Shown here piece by piece: positions 9,703-20,813 of a stretch of 61,613 nt of DNA. The DNA comes from Gnomoniopsis sp. IMI 355080 (Eukaryota; Ascomycota; Sordariomycetes; Diaporthales; Gnomoniaceae): assembly GCA_027946555.1 (NCBI GenBank), contig JAPEVC010000211.1, positions 1 through 61,613 on the forward strand, in the 5' to 3' direction. The notes under the pieces are model-generated. The model saw nothing but the letters and a program-made list of their open reading frames with translations, made no database searches and was not told the origin of the DNA. A program made the translations under genes and the position numbers. Numbering within the stretch: the stretch's first letter is position 1; each line of letters starts with the position of its first letter.

Positions 9703-11221
9703 CTACTCATCCGGCGCCAGTCCTGATCGCCACCTTCTGCCATATTTCCACAGCAAAATTGGAAGTGGCCAACCTAGACTAATAGAGAGTCCAGCAAGAA
9801 CCGTATTTCCCCAGCCGTAACCCAATGCGCTGTACAATCTGTCGGAAAAGAGGGGAAATGCGAAGCCGGACAGAGCCCTAAGGACGTTGACCGCGCCTGT
9901 TGCCGAGGCAGAATGTTGTTTGTAGGCGTCTACCAAGTATAGACTTGTACAGTTGAGAATGATCACCGTTCCCGCCGAAAACACGAAGATACCCAAGTCT
10001 GGAAGGAGAGGGAAAGCCAGAAACTTTGCCCACCAGCCGTACCATAATAGAGACAGTGGTACCAGGCTCGCGCCCACCGCAATCATCGGAATCCGAAATT
10101 CTGGACGACCTTGGCCTGCTGAATCTCGTGCCTTGAGTCGTTGGTATACCCACTTGTTCAAAGGTCTGGCTGCCTGAGCTCCACATACACAGCCCACGGC
10201 GAGCGAAATATAGTTTAAGCTTGCCAAGATTTCTTCCTGGTGATAGTAGCTGACCCAGAGATTTTGAAAAGACGCAATCACGAGGTTTTGGATCCCGTAA
10301 GTCACTCCGTTATACAAGGCGATAACCATGACAACCGGATGTGTGGCGAGCATTCTGAAAGGTCGGGCTAGGTCTGTGCCTATTCTCTCACTAACAGCTT
10401 GAAAGTCGTCTCGTAGTGCAGCCAAGAGCTGCCTGCGTTTCTTTTCCCCGTCACCATGTTGACGCTGAATCCTTCTGTTGGCGCGTCTCTCCAAAACTGG
10501 TTTGTAAGTCTCCCGTACGGTGAAGAAACAGACACATTGCAGCACCACACTGGCAATGGACACGATCCAGAAAGTCCATCGCCAGCCGAGGTAGACTTCA
10601 CACAATACTCCCAGGATGGGACCAATGGCTGGGGAAATTTGTGTTGGCAGTGCGTAGATCGTGATCATGCTCGTACGTTCCTCGGGCGTAAAGCAGTCAT
10701 TGAGAATCCCGCCTCCTAGCTACTACAGCGATCAGCATCTATATACATGAACAACAGACGTGGTCGCACAATTGGCCATATCAGAACACCAGCCCTACGT
10801 GGTGAAGTGGAATCTCTGGACTTACACAAAGTGGTCCAGCTCCTCCTAGACCGCTTAGCGCTCTGGCTATAATAAGCTGTGTTTTGGTTTGGGAAAACCC
10901 ACAGACAGTGTTGAAAATGATGAAGATGAAGTTTGATGCTTGAAGGGTCCCCAAACGGCCAAAGGTCTCAGAAAGAGACCCGATTATGAGCAGGCCAACT
11001 GAGTATCCCAGAAAGTATGCAGATAAAGGGAAAATCGACAGGGCTCCTCGAGGTATTTCCAGCTCAGCTGCAATGCTGGGGAGGTTGGGAACAACCGACG
11101 ACGAGGTCAAGCCAGAAATAAACTTGAAGAACGCGACGATCCATGTTGTGATGAGCTTTTGCCGTCTTGGCCAGGACCGCGCATTGGTGATCTCGGCTCG
11201 AACTGCGGAATTCATTGTCAT
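9703..11221 (-). CDS. MFS transporter, DHA1 (drug:H+ antiporter) type
   Basis: Two exons (11221-10826 and 10719-9703; 106-nt intron GTAAGT...TAG) encode about 470 residues with around 12 hydrophobic segments. The N-terminal half carries GSLSETFGRLG, a variant of MFS motif A (GxLSDRxGRR) between helices 2 and 3, and ARALSGLGGAG, matching the DHA1 motif around helix 4 (RxxQGxGaa). A long charged loop (ERRANRRIQRQHGDGEKKRR) joins the two halves. DHA1 proteins usually export small molecules. Its position head-to-head with the NIS synthetase (1216 bp between starts) makes export of that product, or uptake of its iron complex, the best guess. The sequence does not decide direction. It lacks the extra helices expected of a SIT/ARN siderophore importer (14 helices). 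Confidence 0.85.
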
Positions 11222-11469
11222 GATAACCCCGTGATGCTTCCGACAGAGTTGAAAAATCCAGAGACATTATAAATCTTGGATGCACTCCTGGCATGACGAA
11301 CACTGGAATGTACAACGTAAAAAGGTTTGTCATGAGTAGACAAAATCCTCAAGGATTGTCAAAATACGGTGGGTTTTAGAGACAAGTAGTTGAGCACCTC
11401 CACATCTGCATATGCTTCGATTGTCTGGTACACTAATACAGAGTAAGTACTGTACCTCATACTTATACA

Positions 11470-11488
11470 TAGGTACTTAGGTACCTAG
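11470..11488. repeat. TAGGTACTTAGGTACCTAG element
   Basis: A copy of the dispersed TACCTAGGTA-type motif, inside the transporter/NIS synthetase divergent promoter. Confidence 0.65.
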
Positions 11489-11600
11489 ATAGAACAGGTA
11501 ATGCCTGATGAAGAAGCCTAGAATGCAGGGTCGTATTAGTCGAACAAGTATCTTCCTTGTCACTACCCCTGGTACCGGGCTGCCAAACTAGGATGCTACG

Positions 11601-11623
11601 TACCTAGGTACCTAAGTACCTAA
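11601..11623. repeat. TACCTAGGTACC element
   Basis: Second copy in the same divergent promoter: TACCTAGGTACC followed by TAAGTACCTAA, giving overlapping palindromes. Confidence 0.7.
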
Positions 11624-12437
11624 TTTTGAAGGAGGATGAAGAGCTCACGTCCACTTTACGTTTCGATTCAAAAAAGGATATACCTTTTCTGACCGGATTC
11701 AGATCACACCCTGCTTGGCACTCGTTGTAGGTAACAGCGCTAATCAAGTTAAGTGATGATATCCGAGCCTGACTCTGTACATACTGATCGTGATGCTGGA
11801 AGGAGGGTCCGTTGGTACGCGCTGCGCCCAAGGTTGTATGAAACAAAGTTTGGGGCCACTTGACTATCTTCGCTCACATCAGCACGTTGTCTTCTGGGAC
11901 CAGTCAGATAGCCTCGCTCCCAACAGGGCCAAGGATGGTGCCATGGAAGCCCAGGGTGTGTTGCATTATCCGGCCAAAAAAAAGAGAATAAATTCGTGAT
12001 ATGATACATACCTAGATGATAAAGGCACGTAGGGGGCCCTTGAGGCTGGATCCACAGATGCCAATCAAGGTATCACGGTCTACAAAGTACACTCGGTCGG
12101 CTGTTGATAACTTTAGTGCAACGGACCACATCATCGTCTAGTTCCCAGGTTGACCCCCACAAGTAGTATACTCTAGCTCATTACTCATGTTTAATTCGTC
12201 GACTTATAGAACTGTTCCTATCTAGTGGTAGAGCTGTTGCGCTGACACTGGCGGCGGATCCGTTTTCTAATCACCTACTACGACCCAGAAAGATTCGACG
12301 AGTCGTCCCTCAGGGGAATATATTGTACTCAACCCATTTCCCAGTCTCATATCTTCTAATTTTGACGGTACTCGGTAAACCTTTTCTTCTTCTGTTTGCT
12401 CTTCGCTTTGGCAAGTTGGCATCCCAGGTGAACTACA

Positions 12438-14577
12438 ATGGCGAACTCGACAGCTCACTTGAGCTCAGCTGAGCTCGGGCAGTGGAACACCACGACACGA
12501 CTTCTAGCCTCTTTTCTGAATGATCATATGATTTTGGCAACGCCATCTCCCGTGCGTGACGAATCTGGTCTTATACTACATGGTAAACGAGATGAACTGG
12601 GTCCTGAGTCCCCAGCCATTTGGATCGGCTTGAGCGACGCGGGTCAACTGCGCCTGGTCACCAATAACATCAAATACAATGCTGCTGTCTTCCCTGGAGA
12701 CTTTTCACCTCCGGCTCTCATCACCACCTTCGGGGCGCCCGAGAAGGGGTCTGACTTGGATCTCCACCCTGCCCATCTGCTCAACCACCTTCGTCCGATC
12801 CTACCGCCAGTCGATGATGCTCGTTGGGACGAGGTTGTCCGAGAGCTCACCAACTCGGCTGAGAACGGGCGATACTGGAGTGACTGGTACTCGAGCCGGA
12901 AACCGCTGAGCTTCAAGAGCACTAGACTCGAGTGGGAGCAGGCTCTGTACACAGGGCATCCTTTGCACCCGGTAAGTAAGCTCCTGAAGTGCTAGGAAGA
13001 TACCCGTACTCAGAACAGACACATTGGAAGCATACTTGATGTGCCGAATCTGACAAGCTTCGTACAGATGCATCGCAGCTTCAGAACAGAGGAATGGTGC
13101 ATGCCCAAGATTCTCCCTGAGGACATTCCCTCGATGATGAAACATTCGGTCAGCTTCATTTCTGTTCCTGGGACTGACGTCCGCATCACGGGACATTTCA
13201 GACGTTGTCTTGCGCCTTTGTTACAGATGTATGGAATTGAGGAAACTCCGGGAAGAGTTGTACTTCCTTGCATCACCATGCAGATTCCTATCATTCAACA
13301 ATACCACCCCGAAATGGAAGTGGTTTTGAAGGATGCCTTCCAACCGGACACTCAGTCTTCGCTTCGTACGACCACGATCCCCTTCTATGAGTGTAAGCCT
13401 CCTCCTTTGCTTTGAGAGACCCATGTCTCGAGTGCTGAGATTTCACTGACTCGCCTTCCGGAAAGATGACATTAAATTCGCCTTGAGCGTCACAATTGGA
13501 TCAGCCATACGGACCATCTCAGCCAGAACGGCAGCGGTTCTGTTTGAGCTGGGTACCGTCCTCAAGAATGTCTTACCTGACAATCTCTGGCTAATGGCCG
13601 AGGTTGGGACCCTTGCAGGCCGTCAAAAGAATTTTGACCATTCCAAACATATTTCCTGCGCGTTCAGGGAGACTTTTGACAAAGAAACATTTGCAAACAA
13701 CGAGACGCTGGTGGTGACGGGTGCTTTGCAAGAGATTCCACCCGGGTCGAACGAATGCAATGCTGCTCTCCTCTATAACCTGACCACCATAGAGAAAAAG
13801 ATGGAGTGGTTTTCAATGTGAGTGATCATAGGATCTGGACGTTAAGAAATGGCGATGTTGAGGTCTCGGGACTCTATGTGCTGATGTCGCTCCTTGAAGG
13901 TATTCCGAAGGCATTATCGAAGCCTTTGTTGGCCCGATGGCCGACTATGGCCTTGCCTTCGAGGCCCATGCGCAGAATGTTTTGATACGCATGGATCGTA
14001 CGACTGGAAAGATCAATGGTTGGGCTACTCGTGATCTAGGTAGCATGAGAATGCACATGCCCACGTTCACCAAGACAGGCTATGAAGTCTTCAGCTTCAT
14101 GAACGGCAATACCATCCCAACCGAAAGCGAGCCTGAGACCTGGGCTATGTAAGTATTTTCTACCAAGAAATTCTGACCTGGACGACTTTCACTGACCTGG
14201 TGATCGTGCCTAGTATCCAATTCTGTCTGTTCCAGAATCACCTCAATGTCTTCATCTACCGTCTCGGCCTACCACGTCATGCGGCATGGGCGATGATCCG
14301 CAGCAAGCTAGAGGCATTCTTTGAAGGGCGAAAACATCTTGAAAACATCCATCGTCTTCGAAGCTTCTTGTTTGCAGAAGAAGTTCCCTCCAAGGCTTTC
14401 ATGGTGATGAAGCTTGCCGAGAATCAGATCAAGTACCAGTATAGGATGGTGGCTAATGTCTTGCTCGAAGGACTTGATGATGGATCGATAAGCACTAATA
14501 GGCAGTTGAACGGGACGAGCACTGCTGTTGGGAAGACGAACGGAGTCAATGGTCACAAGCAGACCAACGGCCACTGA
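12438..14577 (+). CDS. IucA/IucC-family NIS siderophore synthetase
   Basis: Five exons (12438-12971, 13068-13392, 13466-13817, 13900-14148, 14214-14577) with ordinary fungal introns (65-96 nt) encode 607 residues, the usual length for the family. Family signatures are clear: GHPLHP (173-178) at an exon end, continuing MHRSFR after splicing, matches the nucleotide-binding GHPxHPxxKxR motif with Arg where Lys is usual; KFALSVTIGSAIRTIS (290-305) matches the KLSLxxxxTSxxRT block; and FEAHAQNVLI (424-433) matches EAHxQNxLL, a hallmark of NIS synthetases. Such enzymes adenylate a carboxylate (citrate, succinate or oxoglutarate) and condense it with an amine or alcohol to build carboxylate or mixed siderophores. 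Which substrate is used cannot be read from sequence. The C-terminus ends in a Thr/Asn/Gly-rich tail. It is divergent from an MFS transporter and followed by a dead regulator gene. Confidence 0.9.
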
Positions 14578-15003
14578 GACTATGTCCTCGCGATGTGAAT
14601 TTCTTGCTTGACAGTATCAGAATTATAACCAGCGGGGTGAGATGACGGACTCGGATGAACGTCGTTTTCCACCTTTGAAACTAGAGTACCTAGACTTCTT
14701 TTGAATATCAGAAAGTTCTGCCTGTGCCTGATTGAGATGCAACTGTGACGTATTCTTTACAGCAGCTGGCTGCGTCAGCAATCCCTTTTTGCACAGGTAC
14801 GTCATTTACAGTGGGTGCGATCCGGAAAATTGGATAAACGAGACTGCAGTGATGCGTCATATGTCGTACTCATCTCGGTGGTAGTGCTCAGGCGTGGTGG
14901 TAGGTAGTCATGGATAAGACTGTCGATGAGCGTTGCGCGGCGCAGATACCTAGGTAGTGTCAACTGACGTTCGTCATCTCCTCCAGCCTCGCGACTCCCG
15001 ATC
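14578..15003. other. Gap between NIS synthetase and the dead regulator
   Basis: No gene seen. It contains 3' flank of the synthetase and a short ACCTAGGTAG motif near 14948. Confidence 0.4.
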
Positions 15004-17044
15004 ATGAGCTCTCACAGTATTGAACCTTCTTCCTCGTCCCATGGGGGCGGTTGTAGAGCGTCTAAGTTTGATCAAAGCGTGAGTGTACCTTCCTCGACCC
15101 CAATATTGTATAGACTCAAGTTAAGACAATATGACCATGTCAAAAGCTTTGCCCGTTTCGTTTTGACCATGCTAAATTTCAGGAATTGCCATACTAATTT
15201 TCTACTGCTGAGGTTTTGCTGATGCTATGTGACGAGTCTTCTCAAAGCACATGGGCAGGAACTGAGGCAAGTCTTGCCTCAGCCCTTTGATTCGACTGGG
15301 AGTGACTCATTTCCGTTATCCCGCTACTCTCCTCGTACTCATGGACTCTCACCAGCTTCATGGCTCGAAGACAATGATTACAGCCTTGAAACGCAGTTCC
15401 TGCTGCCCTCTGGCCACTCGGCCACGCTGTGCAGGCTGTTATCTTTCTTGCCTATGGATACGAGACATCCTAGGAAATTTGCCATAATAATAATTTCTAT
15501 GGTCTTGAAGAGAATAATGCTCTTCCCGAACCCTTGGGTCCTTTTCAGTCTCTACCGTGCGGTTGGCCTGGGTTAGAGTCTGGTCGACTGCGAAACCTTG
15601 CTGAAGCATATTTTGAAAACACCTCGTCTTATTTCACGCTTCCCACTCGGAAGTAATACGAAAAGTTGCAGGAGGGTCTTTTGCAGCATGGTCCTCAGCA
15701 GGATCTCGAGACGGCGATGTCTCTCCATTTGTGCGCTTGGGAGTATGGCATCCCGCTCAGCAACCTTGGCAAACCCACAGGTTAATACTGGCTTGGAGTA
15801 CTTTGCTGTTTCTCTGAGGATCATGATGGCAAAAATGACCACGACTTTCACTCCATCTCTTCCACTCTGTCAGGCTTTGGTTCTGGCTGATTTGTGTTTG
15901 GACTGTTTAGGAAGGCCCCTGCATGCATCGAAAATGATTCATAATGCAGGGCAGCAATTTGTCCAGATAGTAAAATTGTAAGTATTCATGGCTTTCTTAC
16001 GTTATCTACAAGACATTGCTAAGTACAAGCACTTTTATGGGAGGGTAAGATTGGGAGATTCTAGTTATCTCGATAGAATCACACACGGGTCTTTTGGTGC
16101 TGCTTTATCAAAGATTGGTAAGTAGATACCAAGCAGTCAGCACCTCACCTGTTGATGTTTCCTTATATCAAAAACTTTGGTCTGTTCAAGATCTCAGTTA
16201 ATGATACTTTACTACTCCAATGATTGTTGAAGCTCGACTACCACGAGCCTATAACACCTCGTATTGACATACCACAACGATGGCGCAGCCGAATTCGACG
16301 TTGAAAGGAACGGTATTAAGCCCCTTGGCGACAAGATGCGACTACCACGGGGCATAGATATTGGCGAAGCAGAAAATTTAATCGACCTCACAGCGGAAAC
16401 AGCAATCATCAGGCTTATGAACAGGATCATTGGCTACTTATACTCTCCGGACAACGTCGACATCAGCCTCCTTGCAGCGTCCGCCTCGACTCCTGGCAGC
16501 ACAAATTTGAACCAGCTGTTAGCGCTCAGTTCCGAATTGAATAGACAGCTTGAACAATGGTACACAACCATCCCCGTCCAGCCACCGATGGCTGTGGATC
16601 CCTTATCAAATGACAAGGAGACAAAGACTGAATCTTCGCTCACTCTACGCACGGCACCTAATACACCGCCGATTCGTTCTCCACGTGGGCTTTCAACCAG
16701 CCAAACAACGAAGACCTTCCACAGTCCACCATGCTGCTTCCTCCTGGTCACCTATACCACAGCAGCGTCAAATGCCACCCTTTCCAATGCCCCAGATGAT
16801 TCTGGAGAAGTGCTACGTCTGCATTCAATCATGCGAAGCCTACATTCTGAACATTGTGGAGATACTGGACAAAAGAACACCTTACCTGTGGACAGTGTCC
16901 TAGTCCTGCCTGGCGTCCTTCGTTGTTCTGTTTTTGGCCAATCGGTCGCCGCATCTGCGGCACAAGACACCGGACCCTGACAATCTTGCTAGGACTTTTC
17001 TGCCAAAAAGTACAGACTTTGGCTACTCCTGCATCATTATTTGA
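15004..17044 (+). pseudogene. Decayed fungal-specific (Zn2Cys6-type) transcription factor
   Basis: Homology-like blocks run in order but in changing frames. Near the start, CRASKFDQS resembles a Zn2Cys6 cluster (CxxCRxxKxxCD) that has lost cysteines. Next come ESGRLRNLAEAYFENTSSYF (15576 on) and DLETAMSLHLCAWEYGIP, typical of the middle homology region. A frame change near 15780 gives GLEYFAVSLRIMMAK and LPLCQALVLADL. Further on are MRLPRGIDIGEAENLI and NLNQLLALSSELNRQLEQWY. After another frame change near 16615 come YARHLIHRRFVLHV and ILDKRTPYLWTVS. Then TAG stands where CAG (Gln) is expected, followed by SCLASFVVLFLANRS, ending at 17044. Several stops are one C-to-T change from a sense codon. 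I see no single product. It probably once regulated the neighbouring siderophore genes (inference). Confidence 0.75.
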
Positions 17045-18346
17045 GGCTTTATTGAGCATTGTGAACTTATTGCTTGCGAACAGACTTCTCTAGACTGCAG
17101 ATATTAGGCAGGTGAGAAGGCATTGCATTGCCTCGGTAGACAGTGGTGAGATATGGTATTTAGATGAAATAGCATAAACCTCCCGATCGTAACGGGAAAA
17201 TTAGAAACCAGAGTTTCGCAAACGAAAGTAGCCCAGGATGGAGATAGGTGGCGCTGGCACATATTCTATGGGCTTGATTTCTGGCGGGATGAAATGGGGG
17301 GGGGGGTCGTCAGAGTGTTTCTCGTGCCAGCTTTAGAGGACGGAACGGGACAGCAACTATGAAACACGGTCTGATCTCTCAGCATTGAGCTTCGATCTTG
17401 CCCCTATAGAGTCCAGTTCTCCGTTACACCGCCCCCATCTATTTCTCAGCAGATATTGTATCGAATGTGCGTGCCTGCACTTGTAAAAAGCCCAGTCATA
17501 GCAGCTTCTTGAGGGCACGTTTAGTCAAACGACTAGGTAGGTATTTATGCGAATGTTCTCTCGGTGCCCCTATGTGCAGTGAGTCGAGTGATTCGAACAG
17601 AAATTGTGTAGATAGAGCTCGATATACTGTGACAGAGAGACCCAGATGATATTATCACAAGAAAGCAGCGGTACCGAGTTCAAAGATGAAAGAACTATGT
17701 ATACTAGAAAATCACAGGAATACGAACGAGGGAGGTTAACGTGCTGATATAATCAAGGGTACAGGAAGCAGGGGCCCTCCCCTGTCTAGCTCCCGGGCGG
17801 CTAAGTGAGTGTGGAGTCTCCGGCGCCTCCATCGGGCCTCTCCTTTCCATCATCAACCCCGGCTTGGGCATTGACATGGTGGGGTCTGTCGCATCTACTC
17901 CTTCAATCTTCGGAACTCCTGCCACACAAGTACATTGTGTGATCCATGTTAATTGCACATTACTGCTTGAAGTGCAACAAAACAGACAAAGACCACGTTG
18001 ACCGTCCTTGCCCTATTGCGCATTCCTCTGAAACTCTCAAAATCCGCTGTGGTCCGACCTTCGAGTCTGACCAAAGGACCTTATTCCCCTGACCCTCTTA
18101 CCGCCCCCTTCGCCCCTCGGATCGTCCTTTTGCGCTTCCATTCCTTGCCGACGATCCAAGGCTTTGGCCTCTGACCTCTTTTCGCATCGACTGTAACTCC
18201 TGGGATGGTCTTCGCCTGCGGCGACCTGCAGCGATTGACCCCCTCCTCAAACATCCTACTGCGTACAAGCACACTGGCGACGATCGCACTCGACGCCTTG
18301 AGGAACGTCGGACGCCCTTCGCGCAGTGTGACGTGCGATCGCCACC
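17045..18346. other. Intergenic region before SEC1
   Basis: No gene seen. It has a G run near 17296-17306 and a short TAGGTAGG motif near 17532. The last few hundred bases are pyrimidine-rich and probably the SEC1 promoter and leader. Confidence 0.4.
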
Positions 18347-20813
18347 ATGGGGGTTTCTTTTTATCAGTTACAACATGAGGGTAGGTATCGCTACGGCAGC
18401 ACACTTCGGCCCTCGAGCTTATTGACAAAGTTGCTGATCCAAGCCCGTCAGCCATCATCTCCAAGATTAAGGAGGTCACGGGAGGCGAAGTAAGAGACCT
18501 CAACTACCGAGCGAGCTTTGGGCCGGCCTGCTAACGCTTTGGTCTCCAGTGGATGGTCCTGGTGATCGATGACGGTTCCAAAAAAATAATAGACAATTCC
18601 ATCAAAGAAGATGACATCCTCAACAACAACATCGCGAGTACGTACCGCTTGCCTCGTTTGTTGGCAGCTCCTTCTGATTGCGAAACTCACACCGACTCTT
18701 AACAGACATCGAACGCCTCGAGGACAAGAGAGACCCGAATCCGGGCATGGATGCTATATACCTTCTTTCTCCAAAATCACATATTGTCGACACGCTGGTG
18801 GCAGACCTCGAAAAGCAACGATATCAGCGCGCGCATTTGCTATGGATTGATGCATTGCCCCGGAGTCTGCGAGAACGTATATCAAACAGCCGAGGACGGA
18901 GCCTCATAGCTGGGGAAGATGAGCTGAGTGTCGACTTCTTCTCCCGGGAGTCGCACTTGGTCACTTTCCGCGATCCATGGAGTTTTCCCGTGCTCTACAA
19001 CCCGAGTTGCACCGATCTCGTCAAAGAACACATGGAAGCATTAGCGCGCAAGGTAATCAGTACCCCTCTTGTCTGTTCATACACGTGAGGACTAAAGAAC
19101 AAAACATAGATCACGAACGTGTGCGTCTCCCTCGGCGAATACCCTAAAGTGCGGTTCTACCAACCAAAGGACGCCCTACATGACGCTCAGGTGCTTTGCT
19201 ACCATCTTGCCCGAATTACACAACAGACGCTGGATAATCATGCCCGGAGGCATCAAGACTACCCTCCGCCGTCGACAAGACCTCAGAGCGTACTCCTTAT
19301 TACGGATAGGTCTATGGACCTGATGGCCCCTTTGGTCCATGAGTTCACCTACCAAGCCATGGCACATGATGTTCTACCCATCAAAGAAGGCGAAAAGGTC
19401 ACTTACCACGTCAAAATCAACCAAGGACAGGAAGAAGAGGATATGGAGTTGCAAGAAAAAGATGAGACGTGGGTGGAAAATCGACACCGGCATATGAAGG
19501 ACACTATCGACACGCTCATGACCAAGTTTCAGAAGTTTGTCGCAGAGACACCCGGTGCCTCGAGTGAAGGGAGTGCAGCCAATCTGAACATGATCAAGGA
19601 CATGTTGGCCAGCATGCCCAAGTTTCAAGAGTTGAAGGCGGCTTATACCCTCCATCTGGCTATGGCGGAGGATTGTATGAACACTTTTCAGTCACACAAA
19701 TTGCCAGAGCTCCAATCGGTGGAGCAGTCGTTGGCCACTGGCCTAGATGAGGATTTCCGCAAACCAAAAAACATATTGCAAGAAGTCGTGCGGCTATGCG
19801 ACGACGAGGCTATCACTCCCGAGGACCGGCTGCGTCTAATCACGGTCTGGCTGATTTATCGGTACGGCGTGGTAGCGGAAGACCTTAAGAGACTATTGGC
19901 ACACGCGGGGCTTCCCCAAGAAAAGTTGGCAATAATAGAGAACATGGAGCTCCTGGGTGCTCGTATCATCGCGCCCCTCAAGGACGACAAGAAGCCGCCC
20001 CTACCTTTATTCCCGGTTGACACGACACAAGAGCTGAACGAAGAGTACGGCTTGATTAGATATCATTCGAACGTCAAGCACATGCTCGAAAACCTCTGCA
20101 AAGGCGAGCTGAGTGCTGAGGTTTTCCCCTACACCATTCCACCAGAGAGCGCCCAGGACGACCCAGCAGCAGTACAAAACTCTTTGCGAGCCGCCAAGCC
20201 GAGCTGGGCGAACCGTACTGGAGCAGGTGCTGCGCGACGGCAGGACAACAAACAACGAATAATGGTTTTCATGGCCGGCGGTGCCACCTACTCAGAGTCC
20301 AGGGCCTGCTACGAAGTATCGGAGAAGTTCAACCGCGATGTATTCCTTATCACTAGCCACATGGTACCACCGAAGATGTTCCTACGACAAGTTGCAGACC
20401 TCTCTGTCGACAGGAAACGTCTTGATCTCCCGGCCGACCGTCCGAAACCAAGACCTGCTGCCTGGGTCTTTGAGCCCGAAAGACCTACTCCACCACCCAT
20501 GAACATGTACTCTCAAGGCGCGCCTGGGCCCGGCGGTGCACCCCAGTTGCCCCCTAAGGATGGGTCGATGGGAGGTATGCCCGGTGGTCCCGCCATGCGC
20601 GCCCCTATGGGGCTCCCCGGACGACCAGGACCGATAGCGCCCCCGACGCAGGCGATGGGCGCGATGTCGATGAACCCTCGGCCATCGCCCGTGTCTGTGC
20701 CGTCAAACGGTGATAGCGCTGCGAGCTATCACTCGCCTAGCGCGAGCTCGGAGAGCAATAAGTTGGAAAAGAAGGAAAAGAAGAAACGGAACATGTTTGG
20801 CTTCAAGAAGTAG
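18347..20813 (+). CDS. SEC1: Sec1/Munc18-family syntaxin-binding protein
   Basis: Five exons (18347-18380, 18452-18489, 18550-18637, 18706-19052, 19110-20813) encode about 736 residues. The start sits in GCCACCATGG and gives MGVSFYQLQHE, matching the MGVS/MGLS start of fungal Sec1. Two tiny exons (34 and 38 nt) must be spliced to reach AIISKIKEVTGGEW. Conserved Sec1 blocks follow: SKKIIDNSIKEDDILNNNIA, DAIYLLSPK, SVLLITDRSMDLMAPLVHEF (domain 2) and IMVFMAGGATYSESRACYEV (C-terminal). The last 150 residues are a Pro/Gly/Met-rich extension ending in a Lys-rich segment (KKEKKKRNMFGFKK). Sec1 binds syntaxin and assembled SNARE complexes to drive exocytic vesicle fusion at the plasma membrane, important at hyphal tips. 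It converges with the 4E-T-like gene. Confidence 0.93.

Larger units (their letters stand above)
11222..12437. promoter_or_regulatory. Divergent promoter of the transporter and NIS synthetase
   Basis: This 1216-bp gap contains both starts' upstream sequence. It holds two TACCTAGGTA-type palindromic clusters (11470-11488 and 11601-11623) and several plain GATA cores (for example AGATAG near 11905, GATAA near 12019 and near 12105). None is a full ATCWGATAA site. A short pyrimidine-rich patch (cttttcttcttctg, about 12380) lies before the synthetase start. I see no gene inside. Confidence 0.5.

Noticed and set aside
12438..14577. Bacterial contamination as the source of the NIS synthetase
   Set aside because: Four fungal-type introns interrupt the gene, and it is continuous with fungal neighbours.
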